NCBI RefSeq assembly: GCF_000208865.1
Contig: NC_018398.1
Span: forward strand, 4,296,812 to 4,360,811
Direction: 5' to 3'
DNA length: 64,000 nucleotides
Origin: Neospora caninum Liverpool
Lineage: Eukaryota > Apicomplexa > Conoidasida > Eucoccidiorida > Sarcocystidae
Shown in pieces: positions 1 through 12,378 of the stretch. The notes under the pieces were generated by a model. The model saw only the letters and a list, made by a program, of their open reading frames with translations, was not told the origin of the DNA and did not search any database. A program made the position numbers and the translations under genes. Numbering within the stretch: the stretch's first letter is position 1; each line of letters starts with the position of its first letter.

Positions 1-184
1 CTGCCAACTTTCTCTCTGCCTCACCGGTAACACACAGCCGCAAACGCCCTCGCGACACATACACGGGAAACTTCCGTACCTGCGCGAAGCGAGCGAGACG
101 CACCACAACCGCTTCCACTCCTAGCTCCTAATGCCTTCACTGACACATCGTCCACCGCATAGACACATGTAACACTACAAAGAA

Positions 185-229
185 ATATATATATATATAT
201 TTATATAAATATATATATATATATATATG
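185..229. repeat. (TA)n microsatellite
   Basis: Interrupted TA dinucleotide array in the intron before the first visible exportin-1 exon. Confidence 0.9.
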
Positions 230-711
230 AATATGCATGCACATTGAGTGTACAGATGTGGGGATTTTTGCCGTGATAAACACTCGGCGGCGCTTTTCCC
301 TCGCAAGAGTCTCTGTCCTTTTGCTGTCTAATTCCGCGGTTGGCTGTCGGTGTGGCGGTGTTTACGGCTTGGTCTCGGCGCTACATATATCGGTGGGGAG
401 GTATGGGTCAGTGAATGTGAAACGAATGGTGAGGGACCACAGAAAGTAGGCGGCTGCCAGGATCCTCCTATACACGGCCGGAGGCCTGTAAGTCGAGCTG
501 TCTCCTCGCGAGGAGCGGAGAGAAGGGCCAAGTCGGGGATGGGCGTTTTTCGGCCAGAGTTTTGGAGACGAGCGTGAATGGGAGCGCACAAGCGGTATCT
601 TCCACGTTTTTTTTTTGTCTCAGCCGCGTCTGCCCAAAATGGAGAGGGTGGAGGGGAAAACGGGGGGGGGGGGGGGGGGGGGGGGGGAAAAAAAAAAGGC
701 AAAAAGGGGGG

Positions 712-811
712 NNNNNNNNNNNNNNNNNNNNNNNNNNNNNNNNNNNNNNNNNNNNNNNNNNNNNNNNNNNNNNNNNNNNNNNNNNNNNNNNNNNNNNNNN
801 NNNNNNNNNNN
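712..811. other. Assembly gap of 100 N between poly-G runs
   Basis: Exactly 100 unknown bases, a conventional size for a gap of unknown length. It is bounded on the left by G27, a run of A and more G, and on the right by G15, so sequencing through a homopurine tract probably failed. The real length, and any exon inside, are unknown. Confidence 0.99.
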
Positions 812-932
812 GGGGGGGGGGGGGGGAAGTGCTCTGTTCAGACACTCGCCCACGACTGTGGACATCCCACGCGTCGAAGTGAAAACTCTCGCGTCTCCCC
901 ATGTCTCTCTCGCATCTCTCGTGTTTCTGTAG

Positions 933-2129
933 CCTTTCTGAAGAACCACCGCGAGAACATTGCGGAGCCTCTGGACAAGGAGCGGAACGGACAAGCATGT
1001 GTCCAGATGCTCCAACAGGTCGCCGCGATGACCGATTTGCAGCACGACGAAACCTTCCAGATTTGCCTCGACTTTTGGTTCTCCTTCGCGGAAAAACTCC
1101 TTAATGAAGTCCACGAAGTCCTCAAGGTAAAGCGAGACACCGGCGACTTCTCTCTTCCAACAACAGTCGCCGTCGACAGGGCGACAGACCTTTTTCCCAC
1201 GCTGTTCAGCGCACTTGCATCTGTACGAGTATGTATCTTGCATCCGAACGTGCAGATCTGTTTAGACACGAGACGTTTTTTCTGAGCTCGCGAGGGCTGC
1301 CTCCGCTCCGCGGTGGCGTGTCCGCACCCCGTTTGCGCCGCCATCGAAGACTTTTCAGGAGAGTGTTGAAAAACGCGGCTTCGCTTTTGTTTGCAGCGAC
1401 AGAACAACGGCGCATCGCAGCCCCCGTTGATGCTTTCCATGCCGTCAAGTGAGTTTCTTTTCGCGCGCGCGACGCTCGTTTCAGTGGTCTCTGCACAACG
1501 CAGATTCGTGGAAAAGTCTGTCGCACAGACACCAACGCACAAGTCTAGGTGTGACAGCTTTGTTCTGGGACAGCGTGGAGCGTTCTCACGACGGTCGAGA
1601 GGTGAAACGGTTTGTGCCTTTCCTAGGTTTCCTGTCGTCGTTTTCCAACTGGTCTCACATTTAAGGGGTTCTACCAACCCTGCAGGTGTAGATACCCCAT
1701 ACCGCGCGTAGAAGTTTTTTTTTCCTTGCTGCAGGCTCTGATCCGGCAGGCGGTGTAAGTGGGATTGACGCACTGCGCCTCCCGTGCAGCTCTTCAGAAC
1801 TCTCGTGGCGCGTCAAAATGTACTCGGGCGTCTTGAACGAGGTTCGGAAAGTGATGATCCGGAAGATGGCGAAGCCTCAGGAGGTGTACATACAGTTCGA
1901 CCAGGAGACCGGCGAGGTTACTCGCGACCACGAAGTCGACACCGGTATGCAGGGAGCTCAAGATGCTTTTCAACAAAACAAATCTTCAGCTGAAAGACCA
2001 CCGTTTCTCTGTTTCGCATCTTACCTATTCTCGTATTTAAACGCCACGCTCCTGTCCAATATAATACATATATATACATATGTATATCCATGTATAGAGA
2101 TATACCTGCACATATGTAAAGGGAAATCA

Positions 2130-2166
<37 letters not shown>

Positions 2167-5100
2167 GAGATATAAATGCGTGTTGATGCCTTTCCTGTGT
2201 GTGAGTTTCTGTGTACAATGGGAAATGAGGACGTGTGTGAACAGTATAGATTGGAAGAGAATGCGTGAATGCCGTTTCTTGCTGGAGAGAAAAGCGGAAA
2301 AGTTTGGCGGTTTGCATACTTTGCAGCTGAAGTCGCGTTGTACAACACGATGCGGTGCACGCAAGTTCTTCTCACCAATCTGGGCCAAGAGGAGACAGAG
2401 GCGATCATGCTCGAGACTTTGAACACCGAGGTGAGAGCCTTTCTGGCGTCCCCCTCTCTTCTTGCTTCGTTCTTCGCGACTTGCCGATCCTTGCGCTGTT
2501 CTCTCGGGATACGCTGGGGGCCTGTGCGTGCCGCGGATTTTTGCGATCGAGACCTTTGCACGTCGACACAACCTGAGGTTCTCTCTTGCGAGTTCGGCCT
2601 CGTTTCTCTTTTTTCTCTTGGGTTTTCATCGCCTGCTTCGCGTTGTCAGAAAAAAACCCGCTCGTCTGACTCTCCCCGGTGGTCTTCGCGCGCTGCCGTC
2701 GCTCACGGAGAGAGACGCCGCTGTGGACGGCCGAAGGAACTAGGATTTGGATTTCCGTGCTTGCTCTAGTGCCTTTCCAAAGCAGAGCCTCGGCCTCGCC
2801 ACGGCCTCGGACACCAACCGTCAGAGTCGCATGTGAACCCCTTCTTTTTGCTCTCCACTTCTTCTCCCCGTTCCCGTGGAGTCGGCGTTGTCTCTTTGCG
2901 GCTTCCCCTTGTCTCCCTGTATCGTTTCACCTTGGGCTGAATCCGCTGTCGCTCGCGTCTCCGCGCTGGTCCAGTGCATGCAGGCTCCCGTGCAGCTGGG
3001 TGGTTGGAACCCTACGGCCCTCAACAGACTCTGCTACTCCATCGGCTCCATCAGCGGCGCGATGCGCGAAGACATCGAGCGGCGTTTCCTCGTCCAAGTC
3101 ATTCGGAATCTGCTCAATCTCTGTGAACTCATGAAAGGCAAAGACGACAAGGCTGTGAGTCTCCTTCCAGTTCTTCGTCTGATTCTCAACCTGACTGCCA
3201 GTCTTAGTAGTCTTCTTGATCTTCTCAGCCTGCGAGTCAGCACGAGGGGAGAAGAGAGAGTTTTGCTGCTCGCCCGTTGGCCGCTGGATTCAACAGGCGG
3301 TTTGTGACTCCGAAGGATTGCCTCTGGGTTTCGCCTGTTTATTCCTGGAATGGGACGTGTGTGTTTCCAAGCTGGAGATTCATCTGGATGAAGGTGCTCA
3401 CCGCTTCTCGCGTAGATGCGCAGTCGGCTTTAAAAACAACTTGAAAGGCCCGAAAAACAGTCGAGTGCTCTATCCAGCTGCGCACGATGGCCTGGTTCCT
3501 CACAGTTGCACCAGCAAGAGCCGAATGGCGCGAAACTGCATGCGCCAGAAACCCTCCGGAGCCTTACGGGGTTCGCCCTCGCTCTTCCCAGACGCCAACT
3601 ACGCGTCTTCAGTTTTCCGAGGAGTCTTTCGTTGGGCGTGACTTCTATCTCGACTCTGCCTCGGAGAGACAACTGTCTTCCCTTGCCCGACGCGCAGGGC
3701 GGTGGTCCCAAATGCACGTCTGAGTGTGGCGAGCCTGCGTGCGGGAGGTTCTGGACACGCAAGTCCTGTGAAAAGGATTCACGCTTCTGCATGTAGGAAG
3801 CAGCAAACGTGTCACTTCTTGTGCGCGGCACCCAGAGCTTCTTGGGGGAAATATACGCGGCGACGTCTTCCCGTTTTCTCGTCTCTTTCGCGTGCCTTCG
3901 CAGATTGTGGCGAGCAATATCATGTACGTCGTAGGACAGTACCCGCGGTTTCTGAAGGCGCACTGGAAATTCCTCAAAACCGTCGTCTACAAGCTGTTCG
4001 AGTTCATGCACGAGACGTTTCCCGGCGTCCAAGACATGGCCTGCGAAACCTTCCTCAAGGTTGCCCAGAAATGCAAACAGGCGATGGCTGCTTCGCGCCA
4101 AGGTCGGTTGTTTTCCCCCGCGGTTGTCTCTCTCTCCGTCAGGCAGGGCCCCATCGGATGTTGGAAACTGAGGTGGAGAGCCACGCATGTGCGCCGGTCT
4201 GAGGATTCGTCCAAACACTTTCAGCTGCCTTTGGCAGTCCAGTGGGCCAGCGCGCAGCAGACATACAGAACTTGGAAGCGGGCGCTCGCGTAACTGGAGT
4301 CCTTTTACTTGACCTCCGTACCGTGCCGGCGTCAAAAACATACAGATGTCTCCCGAAAAATCAAGGGAAAAGCGTGGAAATTCGCATCTCTCTGGTTCTC
4401 AATCGCCATCTCAATCCATCTATCCATATGTATGTATATATGTATCAGCATATGAATATATATATATATATATATATGTATGTATAGATGCACATTCATC
4501 ATATATATATGTATATATGTCCATATGCATCTCTCATATCTGATCGTATAGGTAAGTGGGTAAATGTACTTCATGGATTTATGCTCCGTATGGATGTCTC
4601 TAGAGTTTTTTGGTTCGACACTGCGTCTCTGCTGGAATTCGAGGAAAGAAAAGTGGAACTTGGTGCTCGAAGGCTTGTGCCTCCGGCGTCTCTGTCTGGA
4701 GCTGTGTGCATGAGTGATCATTTGCGATGTTTGCTGTGCTTTTCAGAAGAGCCGAAACCGTTCGTCATGGAGATTATCGAGAAACACACGAAGGAGACAG
4801 AGGTTCTGGATGAAAAGCAAAACCTTCTCTTCTTCGAGGCCGTCGCGTGGGTTGTGTCTGCGACGTGTAAGTCGCCACTGTTCCGTTTGAGGAAAGTCTC
4901 CAAGGCGATGCAGTTTTTTGAATCGGCGTCACAAGGGTTAAAAGGAAAACTTGAAAATCGAAAGTGCAGGCATCAGAGGTGCTTGGAATTACGCATCTCT
5001 CTTTTGCTTCCCGCGACTTACACAGAGTTGAATGAACGTATCCGACTACACGAAACACATATCCTGTCCCTGACACTACATTCAGACACCGACGTAAATG

Positions 5101-8100
5101 AGCACATAAACAAATGTACGCATGTTCTTGTGCGTTTGCGTATCTCTGTACAGCTGTACATCTATATCTCTACACATGTCTGTACGGTGTCAGATGCGAG
5201 GGAAAAGGGGCGAGTACGCAGGTTGTCACAAGGTGCGACTGTAAACGTTCTCGAGTTTTTGCGGCGCTTCGATTCCCCTCCGTTCCTGCAGCGGATTCGT
5301 TGAAGAACGAGTGCATCATGGGCCTCATGCAGCAGTGCAACACGACCTGGAAGCAAATCATGGAGGCCGCGAAGGCGAACCCAGACCAGGTTCTCTACTC
5401 CTTGGACGTCTCGAAACGCCTGGTCAACATTCTCCGGCTAAACCAACGGGTCGCAAAGTACGCGCTTCAGCCTTGCGCTTCCTCCCCCAGGCACATCGCG
5501 CGCATCAGTGCGCCCTAGCAATAACCTCACTTTCCTAGACCTACACATACACACGTACAATATATATACATGTATATATGTATATATATATATATATATT
5601 TAGGTATTGGAGTCGATTCGATGCTTGCGTTCGACGCAAACTGGCCACACGGCAGTTATGTGTTCTCGTGTATGTGTGGACGCACAACGGTGCGTGTGCA
5701 GATAAGGAAACACGTGATTGAGGAACGGAGGGATAAAAGGCCACATGTGCAGGTGTGGTGGCGATTTCCAGATGGTGATACACCCCGCGGGTGTCTCCGT
5801 GGTGGCCGTTTCACTCGCAGACCAGGGGCAGATTTTCCAAAGGAGCTGACCCCACGTTCATGCGTCTACCTATATATATATATATATATATATATATGTA
5901 GATGATATATATGTAGATGATATATATGTAGATGATATGTATGTGGATGTAGATGTGCATATATATATATGTATATATATGTATGTATGTATAAGCATCT
6001 CTCCTTGTGTTTATAAAGATGCGCATGTTGTTGCTGCGTGCCTGGTGGATGGCGGTATCTGCGGGGGTGTCTCCTCGGGTGGGGGCCGTCGTACGTTTGT
6101 GAATCGTCACCGGCAATTTACGGTTTCTCCGGCGTTCGCGCGTCGCTCCCTGGACGTCGCCTCCACTTTTTTTCTCCACATGTCTCCTTTAGAGCGACAG
6201 GCGCTGCATTCACTCCCCAGCTGATGGTGATCTACCAGGAAATGATTCAAGTGTACGGCCTGTACAGTCAGCGAATTCTCCAAGAGGTCCAGCGGTGTGG
6301 CCCATCTCGAATCAAGCACAGCGAGATCAAGGCACTGCATCTCTACAAGAGAGAGACACTGCATCTGGTGGAGACTTTCGTGGACACAGCCGCGCAAGAA
6401 GGCGCAAACTGCCGAAAAGAAATTGCAGAAAAACTCATCGGAGACCTCTTGCAACCTGTCTTGTCGGACTACAAGTAAGGGACACCCACACAGACCCTCG
6501 ACCCGAAGTCACTTCACATGCACACCCCTATTTACACTCATCTATCTCTGTCTTCGCCGATGTATCTATATCTGTGTCTTGATCTGTGCCCATCTCTCTA
6601 TCTATAGGTGTGTGCATGTGCACACGTGTAGATATGCCTACGCACCGGCAGACGTATAAGCATGTATCTCCAGCTGTACACGCGTCTTGGATCTGTTTAC
6701 GTGTGAGTCGTTTTTGTGTAGCTGTGTGGATGTTGGGTGTGGACGTTTGTCTTTCCTCGTCTTTCGAATTTTTTGAGAGATTTTTTGTGCTGTTTTTGCC
6801 GCCTATGTTGAGCGACACCTGGTGATGGCCGACCGGTTTTCCAAGAAGACAGTGGCGTCAGAGTGCTTTCCCGCGCATCGGTTTCCATGTTTTTTAACAT
6901 TACACTTAAAAGCACGAAATGCCTATTAACACCATCTGTCTCTGTGTAGGAACAACATCCCCGATACGCGGGACTGCGAGGTGCTAACTTTGCTCTCCGT
7001 GCTGATGGCGCGTCTTGACTCCAACATTTCTCCGGTGGGTTCCAGGCTTCGCTTGTCTTTTGAAGCATCTAGGACAAGGCGTCTCGAGCTGCGCATTCGG
7101 ACTCGCAGTGGTCCGGGTGTCGGCGCACCGTGAACGGCCGTTCAGAATTTCGAGATCGGAAAACCTAGAGTTCACGTGCCTGACAAGTCGCCGCGAATGG
7201 CACAACCTTCCACGTTATATGTGTCACGAGTTCGGAGTCGTGACGTACAGCAAGCCTAAAGAACATGGGTGTGTAACTCTCATAAAAAGGGGGGGATGCC
7301 TCTTTGCGCCTGCGAAGAGCGGGGCATGCCTCTTCTCTGTCTTTAATTTTGGTACGCGCATGCAGCAAAAGGTTCCGTGTTTCCCCCTGCCTTCTTTCGC
7401 GTTGTTCCCCTCAGTTTCGCGGTTTTCGCCTCCCTCTCACGCTCGTCTGTTCGTACCGCTTATCCTCTGGCTTTCCATTTTTACTTCTCTGGACTTCCCG
7501 TTTTGTAGAGATCTCTCTTCTCGAGGCGTCAGGTTTCCTCCCCCCTCTTCCCTTGCCTCGCCCTCGCCGCCGTTTTCTTTTCGTCTCTGTGCGTCCTTTC
7601 CCCTGCCTTGCGTCTCGTTCTTCGATTTGCGAGGGCTGTGCGCGCGATGTGTGGTTTTTAGGTGCTTCCTGTCATTTTCGAGTTCGTCTTCGACTCCACC
7701 CTGGATATGATCAAGACGGATTTCCAGAGGTCAGCTCGAAGAAGAATCTCTCTCCTGCGCGCGCACGCGTCTCTCTTCGAACCTCTCTGCGTTTCTTTTC
7801 GGGAATTCGCGGAGACGCCCCAAGGCTTCCGCGGTCTTCTCTGGTGCCGTGGTTGGAGGGACAGAGAAACCGACTGGGCGCAGAAAAACGTGTGACCTTT
7901 TTTCGCTCTCAAAGGCCACACGTCTCCGTTGTGATTCGTCACACACTTTTCCGTTTCTTCCCCTACCGCACTTCGTGTTCTCGCTTCTGTTTGTCTTCTC
8001 TGTAACCTTCTCTCGGCTTTCTTTCTGCGTGTTTCGTCCCCACTCTTTGTTCGGGCCTGCGAAGTGCACCGCATGCAACAAAGATGAGACGCTCTCATCT

Positions 8101-8601
8101 TTGTTGCATGCGCCCTCGTTTGTGCTTGCACGGGTTTCTTCAGCTACCCAGACCACCGCGAGAAATTCTACGAGCTCCTGAAGGTTTGCAATCAGCACTG
8201 CTTCGATGGCCTTTTCGCCCTCCCGCCGCACCAGCTGAAAGCCTACGTGGAGTCTCTTGGTGAGTCTGTTCACGGCCTCAGATGCAAAGACACCAAAACG
8301 ATCAGCCCCACAAACGGCCGCTCTCACAAGCCCGTACACATCTGTGCGTTTTCACACAGTCTACATCCACAAATATGTAGCCAGATATATATATATATAT
8401 ATATATATATCTACATGTGTATCACGTGCGTATTCGGGGACGCCCATCTGATTTCCTGCATCTACGGTCAAGGACCTCCCCGGGCAAATCTTTTTACTTT
8501 TTTTCCGCTTCCTTCCTCGAATAGAGAGCGTGCATTCTACCAAAAGGTATATAAACCTATATTTATACATACACACATAGTACAAAGCTTCTATCAATAT
8601 A

Positions 8602-8638
<37 letters not shown>

Positions 8639-10788
8639 AGGAATGCTTTTCCTGCGGGTGTGCGGTCGTATGTGTCTCTTTTTCCATATGCATGTATCCA
8701 TGTGCCTGCATCTTTTTATTTGCGTATGTACACCGCATCTTCATGGCCGCACTGTTTGTGCGTTCAGTCTGGGCGTTCAAACACGAGCATCCGTCTGTCG
8801 CCGAACAAGGATTGCAGGTGACCTATGAGTTCCTCTTGAAACTCATCAACGACAAACGCGAGGTACGATCGCGTTGCGCGTGTTTTTCTTCTGTCGCAAC
8901 GGTTCTTGCATTTTGGAGTCTCAACCCAGAAGGTTATCCTTCCCCAGGTGTATCGACACTCGGTGCGCGCATTCGTGCGTGGGACCCGTGTCTTCACATA
9001 CCCTCCGAACCTCGAGAACCGTTACAACTCCACTCTGTGAAGGTTTGCGCTCTCGAGACTCGCGGATGCGGCTCTTTCGCATTGGTGAAGCCGGCTCCGC
9101 GTCGCTCTCAGGATGCGTTGTCTCCCTCGCCCCGTACTGTCGGTCAGGACAGCCGGGTTAGAAAAACTGCCATCTTTGATCGTTTCTTCACGCCAAGTGC
9201 ACTCCCGTTTTCTTTTCGCGGTTTTCGTCTGTTTCGCTTTGTTGCAAGAAGGTTCGCACAACCGTGACTGCTGGCGGTTCAGCTGTTCTTCTGGTGCTCT
9301 TTTTTTGACAGGGGATGAAGAGCCGGTGTGCGTGTCTTTAGCTTTTGGGAGAAGAAAGCCTGTTGGTGGCGCCTCCGCACTCCTCACTGGCGTGTGTTTC
9401 GCGTGTGGATGTTCCGTTCTCTGCAGGTTTTATCGGACTTCTGCAATTTGTTTTATTTCAGTTTAATGAAGGAGACACTCTTGGTTCTCACGGACACCCT
9501 TCATCGCTCAGGGTTCAAATATCAAACTCTGATTTTCATGCACCTAGTTCGCATCGTCGAGTTCGGCGTCGTTCAGAACCCGGCCAACGGCCTCACCCGA
9601 GAGAATGTCATGTAAGCCCAGTGTTTCGCCTCTTCAGAGAAAACGGATTCCATGTGCACTCCAAACCCCAGCCTCCACTGGAACATCTAAGCATACAGTT
9701 TCGCGCATCCCCGTATTCAGCCGCGCTATATGTATATATATATATGTATATATATATGTATATATGTATATATATATATGTATATATATATATATGTATA
9801 TATGTATATATATATATATGTATATATGTATATATGTATATACATATATATATATATATATATATAAATCTCTGTATCGCGGGCGGCGTGCATGCGTGCA
9901 TAGCTGCAGGCCGGCCGGTTTGTCGTCTTTCGTCGATGTGTCGACGTGTACGCCAGTCTTGGCCTTTTTTTTACCTCGCGATTTCTGTTCACCTTCCCGT
10001 TTGGTTCAACGCGTGCGCTTGAAAGCCTACAAAACAAGACAGCTTTTCACTCGAGTCAACGCCGTGTCGGTCGCGTGCGGCGCAGTGGGGACGCAGTACC
10101 CCGCGTGCTCTCGCCTTTTCTTCGCTCGTTTCGGGGAACCCATGGCGGTGACGGCGATGTTGTTTTTAGGCAAAGTTTGATCGACCTTCTCAGTCGGAGC
10201 TTTCAGACGGTGAACCAAAAGCAAGTCGAAGCCTTCGTTGTAGACCTGTTCAACTACTGTCGAGATCCGAAGCCGACTCGGTTTCAGCAGCACATGCGCG
10301 ACTTCCTCATCTCTCTCAAGGTTCGTAGCTTTCTAGCCGATGCACTTTCGCCCGAGTTCCTTTGCGGTCGGGGTTTGCGCAGGCGCGCGGGTGGGCCGGC
10401 GTCTGTGTCAGAAAAAAATCCCGGAAGGTCGCCCGACAAATAGAGCAGACACACGCCCGTGCATTTTCTTGAGAAAAAAACGCCGAGGCGGTTGTGTGGG
10501 CCGAGGGCAGAACGCGCGAGTGATCGCGGTGTCTGGACGTTTTTCAGGAATTCGCCGGAGACAATGATCCTCTCTTCGAGGCCGAACGCGAGGAGGCTCT
10601 TGCAAGAGCTAGAGAGCTCGACCGGCAACGCCGCATGCAGGTAAACTCCTCACGCGCAGAGAAACGGGGAAAAACTCGGATGCTCCGGTCTCGGTTGCCT
10701 CTATCGCACAAAGTTCCAGAGAGGCGCACCTATAATAGCAGGTGAAGGGACACGTCGAATTTATTTGCATCGCGCTTCTAGGCAGGTG

Positions 10789-10841
<53 letters not shown>

Positions 10842-11038
10842 TGGCTGAGGGTTTATGAAGAGTGTATGTACATGGGGATGTATGTAGCTCGGTGTGCACA
10901 TGAAAAGTGAGTCTGGGGTCTGGTTCGTGGGGGAGATCGATTTCGAACGCTCGTTGTGTACGTTTTCGTTTTCAGGTGCCAGGAATGATTGAACAGTACG
11001 ACACGACGGTGACTGTCCGTGGGGGGGACGACGACTAG
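933..11038 (+). CDS. XPO1: Exportin-1 (CRM1), nuclear export receptor, 5' partial
   Basis: This is the karyopherin that carries leucine-rich-NES cargo and RanGTP out of the nucleus. Eighteen exons are visible: 933-1126, 1397-1448, 1735-1752, 1798-1944, 2327-2430, 2984-3154 (start could be 2975), 3904-4102, 4747-4866, 5292-5457, 6193-6474, 6950-7034, 7662-7729, 8144-8259, 8768-8862, 9427-9611, 10170-10320, 10548-10640 and 10976-11038 (TAG). Phases agree at every junction; only the tiny exon 1735-1752 is uncertain, because GGT|GTAAGT two bases later is a better donor but breaks the frame. About 768 residues are encoded, so roughly the N-terminal third is missing. Family signatures include [63 protein letters not shown] and the tail VPGMIEQYD. 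The NES-groove Cys targeted by leptomycin B is present in [15 protein letters not shown] (TGT at 3122-3124). The protein ends in an acidic GGDDD tail. Confidence 0.96.
2133..2163. repeat. (TA)n microsatellite, exportin-1 intron
   Basis: Pure TA array in the intron between exons 1798-1944 and 2327-2430. Confidence 0.92.
4430..4540. repeat. (TA)n and TATG-rich simple sequence, exportin-1 intron
   Basis: A pure TA core (about 4455-4478) is flanked by imperfect TATG/TATATG repeats. It lies in the intron between exons ending 4102 and starting 4747. Confidence 0.85.
5558..5601. repeat. (TA)n microsatellite, exportin-1 intron
   Basis: TA array interrupted by CATG and TG steps, in the 735-bp intron 5458-6192, which also carries a second array about 270 bp downstream. 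Confidence 0.88.
5871..5992. repeat. (TA)n followed by a 15-bp tandem repeat
   Basis: A pure TA run to about 5896 is followed by about three tandem copies of a 15-bp unit, GATGATATATATGTA, and then degraded TATG repeats. It lies in the same exportin-1 intron as the array at 5558. Confidence 0.85.
8071..8111. other. Perfect 19-bp inverted repeat (hairpin) in an exportin-1 intron
   Basis: The left arm GCATGCAACAAAGATGAGA (8071-8089) and the right arm 8093-8111 are exact reverse complements separated by the 3-nt loop CGC. It lies in the intron between exons ending 7729 and starting 8144, only 32 bp before the 3' splice site (AG at 8142-8143). The arm tips are the palindrome GCATGC. Confidence 0.97.
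8384..8412. repeat. (TA)n microsatellite, exportin-1 intron
   Basis: Pure TA array, first of two in the intron 8260-8767. Confidence 0.9.
8606..8637. repeat. (TA)n microsatellite, exportin-1 intron
   Basis: Pure TA array, second of two in the intron 8260-8767. Confidence 0.9.
9727..9867. repeat. Compound TA / TATG microsatellite, exportin-1 intron
   Basis: About 140 bp of TATATG and TA repeats, the longest simple repeat of the gene, in intron 9612-10169. The intron splits a Met codon (AT|G). Confidence 0.92.
10793..10836. repeat. (TA)n microsatellite, last exportin-1 intron
   Basis: Pure TA array of about 22 units in intron 10641-10975. Confidence 0.93.
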
Positions 11039-12146
11039 AGCCTCCCGGTTGGCTTCTCCGCTGTCTCGTTTGCCGAAATGTGAGCGCTCGGTTCGCCAGC
11101 CATGTGTGCGTGCGTCTGAGCCGGTTGCTTGGCGAAGGCGGGACGGTCGCTCCTCTCTCCTCTCCGATCTGTGCAGTTCGGTGAACGTTGGAGAGCGTTG
11201 TGTTCCCCTCGTCTCACGCCTTCCGGCCAGTCGCAACAGCTTCTCCGTCCCTGCTTCCTGGGACCGACTCTTTGGTCCTTTTTCTGCGATCGCATTCGGC
11301 TTCGAAACCGGATTAGACTTAGTGCTGAGAAACGGAAACGAACGAATCGCTCGGTTGAAAATCTATTTTTCGTAGCGCAGAGTCTTCCTCGCACCAGCTG
11401 GCAGACCAGAGAAGTCCCCGCCTCAGACTGCGAGGCATCAATGACGTCCAGGAAAGCCAGAGCACACTCCTGTAGTAGTCCTTTAGAGAGGGGATGAACG
11501 TAGAGAGGGAGACCAGTAGAGAGGACTGGGCGGCGGCGTTGTATTCAACATTTTTCCGTTTTAGGAAGGCGCTCTAGAACCTTCATGGGTCGTCCAGATC
11601 CTACACGTACAAACGAAACTGTGTAATAAACTCAACCGTGGGAGGACACGGCACCCCACCACTTTTGGCTTCGGCGAACGAACAATGCTTTAGGACCGCA
11701 GAGAACGAAAGCAGTGTGTGGGGACCGACGGCCTCTCGAAGTCCTCGAACATCCCGCCCGCGCAAACCTCCCGAGCCACGGGCTTTCGCCCAGTCACGGA
11801 AAATGCGCCTTGCAAAAGCGTCGCACGAACGGTAGCAACCCCAGAGACGTTCCTAGTCACGGCGCAGGAACCCCGACTCGATAGCCAGTGCCGCGCTAGC
11901 GACGATGCGCACGACACAGCATTTCTGTCAAAACGCCGGAACGGTCGACTCTGTGAACTCAAATCCGCCTCAGTGGAAATACAGCGCGGTGGTTCCGTGG
12001 AACAGAGCTTCGTACCTGCTTCTTCATCTGCGCCTGTCATCTCTGTCGTCTCTTCGGCAGTGCAAGGAACTCCAAAGTGCGTACGCGCGCGACGGCGGGA
12101 TTCTGAACGTACGAGCTCTGCACATATCTGTCGTACTTCTAGCTGC

Positions 12147-12345
12147 CTATATCTTTAGATGCGCGTATAGTCCCCAGAAAAAGCTTATAAATAACCCTGT
12201 CTCAGAGATTATCACTCCCAGTACCATGGAACTAATCATACTAGCATCTGAGTCGTAGGTTTCTCTCGCTGTTAATACGAGTGATAACAGTAATCTATAT
12301 ATTACGCCTATAGAACATAACCGATGTGGAATATATGTAAAGTTT
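12147..12345 (-). pseudogene. cox3: Nuclear mitochondrial insertion: cytochrome c oxidase subunit III fragment
   Basis: Read on the minus strand, this AT-rich island gives an open frame including LTARETYDSDASMISSMV and IISETGLFISFFWGLY. The second piece matches the helix typical of cytochrome c oxidase subunit III, in which Ser-Glu is followed by hydrophobics and Phe-Phe-Trp. The base composition differs sharply from the flanks. Coccidian nuclear genomes are known to carry many short mitochondrial fragments. The piece starts and ends abruptly, has no gene structure of its own, and should not encode a working protein. The edges are approximate, and I rely on helix resemblance rather than an alignment. 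Confidence 0.72.
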
Positions 12346-12351
12346 GTATGT

Positions 12352-12378
12352 ATATGTATATATATATATATATATATC
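12352..12378. repeat. (TA)n microsatellite
   Basis: Short TA array immediately next to the cox3-like insertion in the 3' flank of exportin-1. Confidence 0.88.

Larger units (their letters stand above)
1..932. other. Upstream intron sequence and assembly gap of the exportin-1 gene
   Basis: I see no exon here that can be matched to exportin-1. The stretch holds a (TA)n array, a long G run beginning at 662, a gap of exactly 100 N at 712-811 and another G run from 812. It ends in an acceptor (TTTCTGTAG) at 932. The missing 5' exons lie upstream of base 1 or in the gap. Confidence 0.6.

Noticed and set aside
9726..10037. Tyr/Ile-repeat ORFs over TA arrays
   Set aside because: Alternating Ile-Tyr runs are translations of TA dinucleotide repeats in introns, not proteins.
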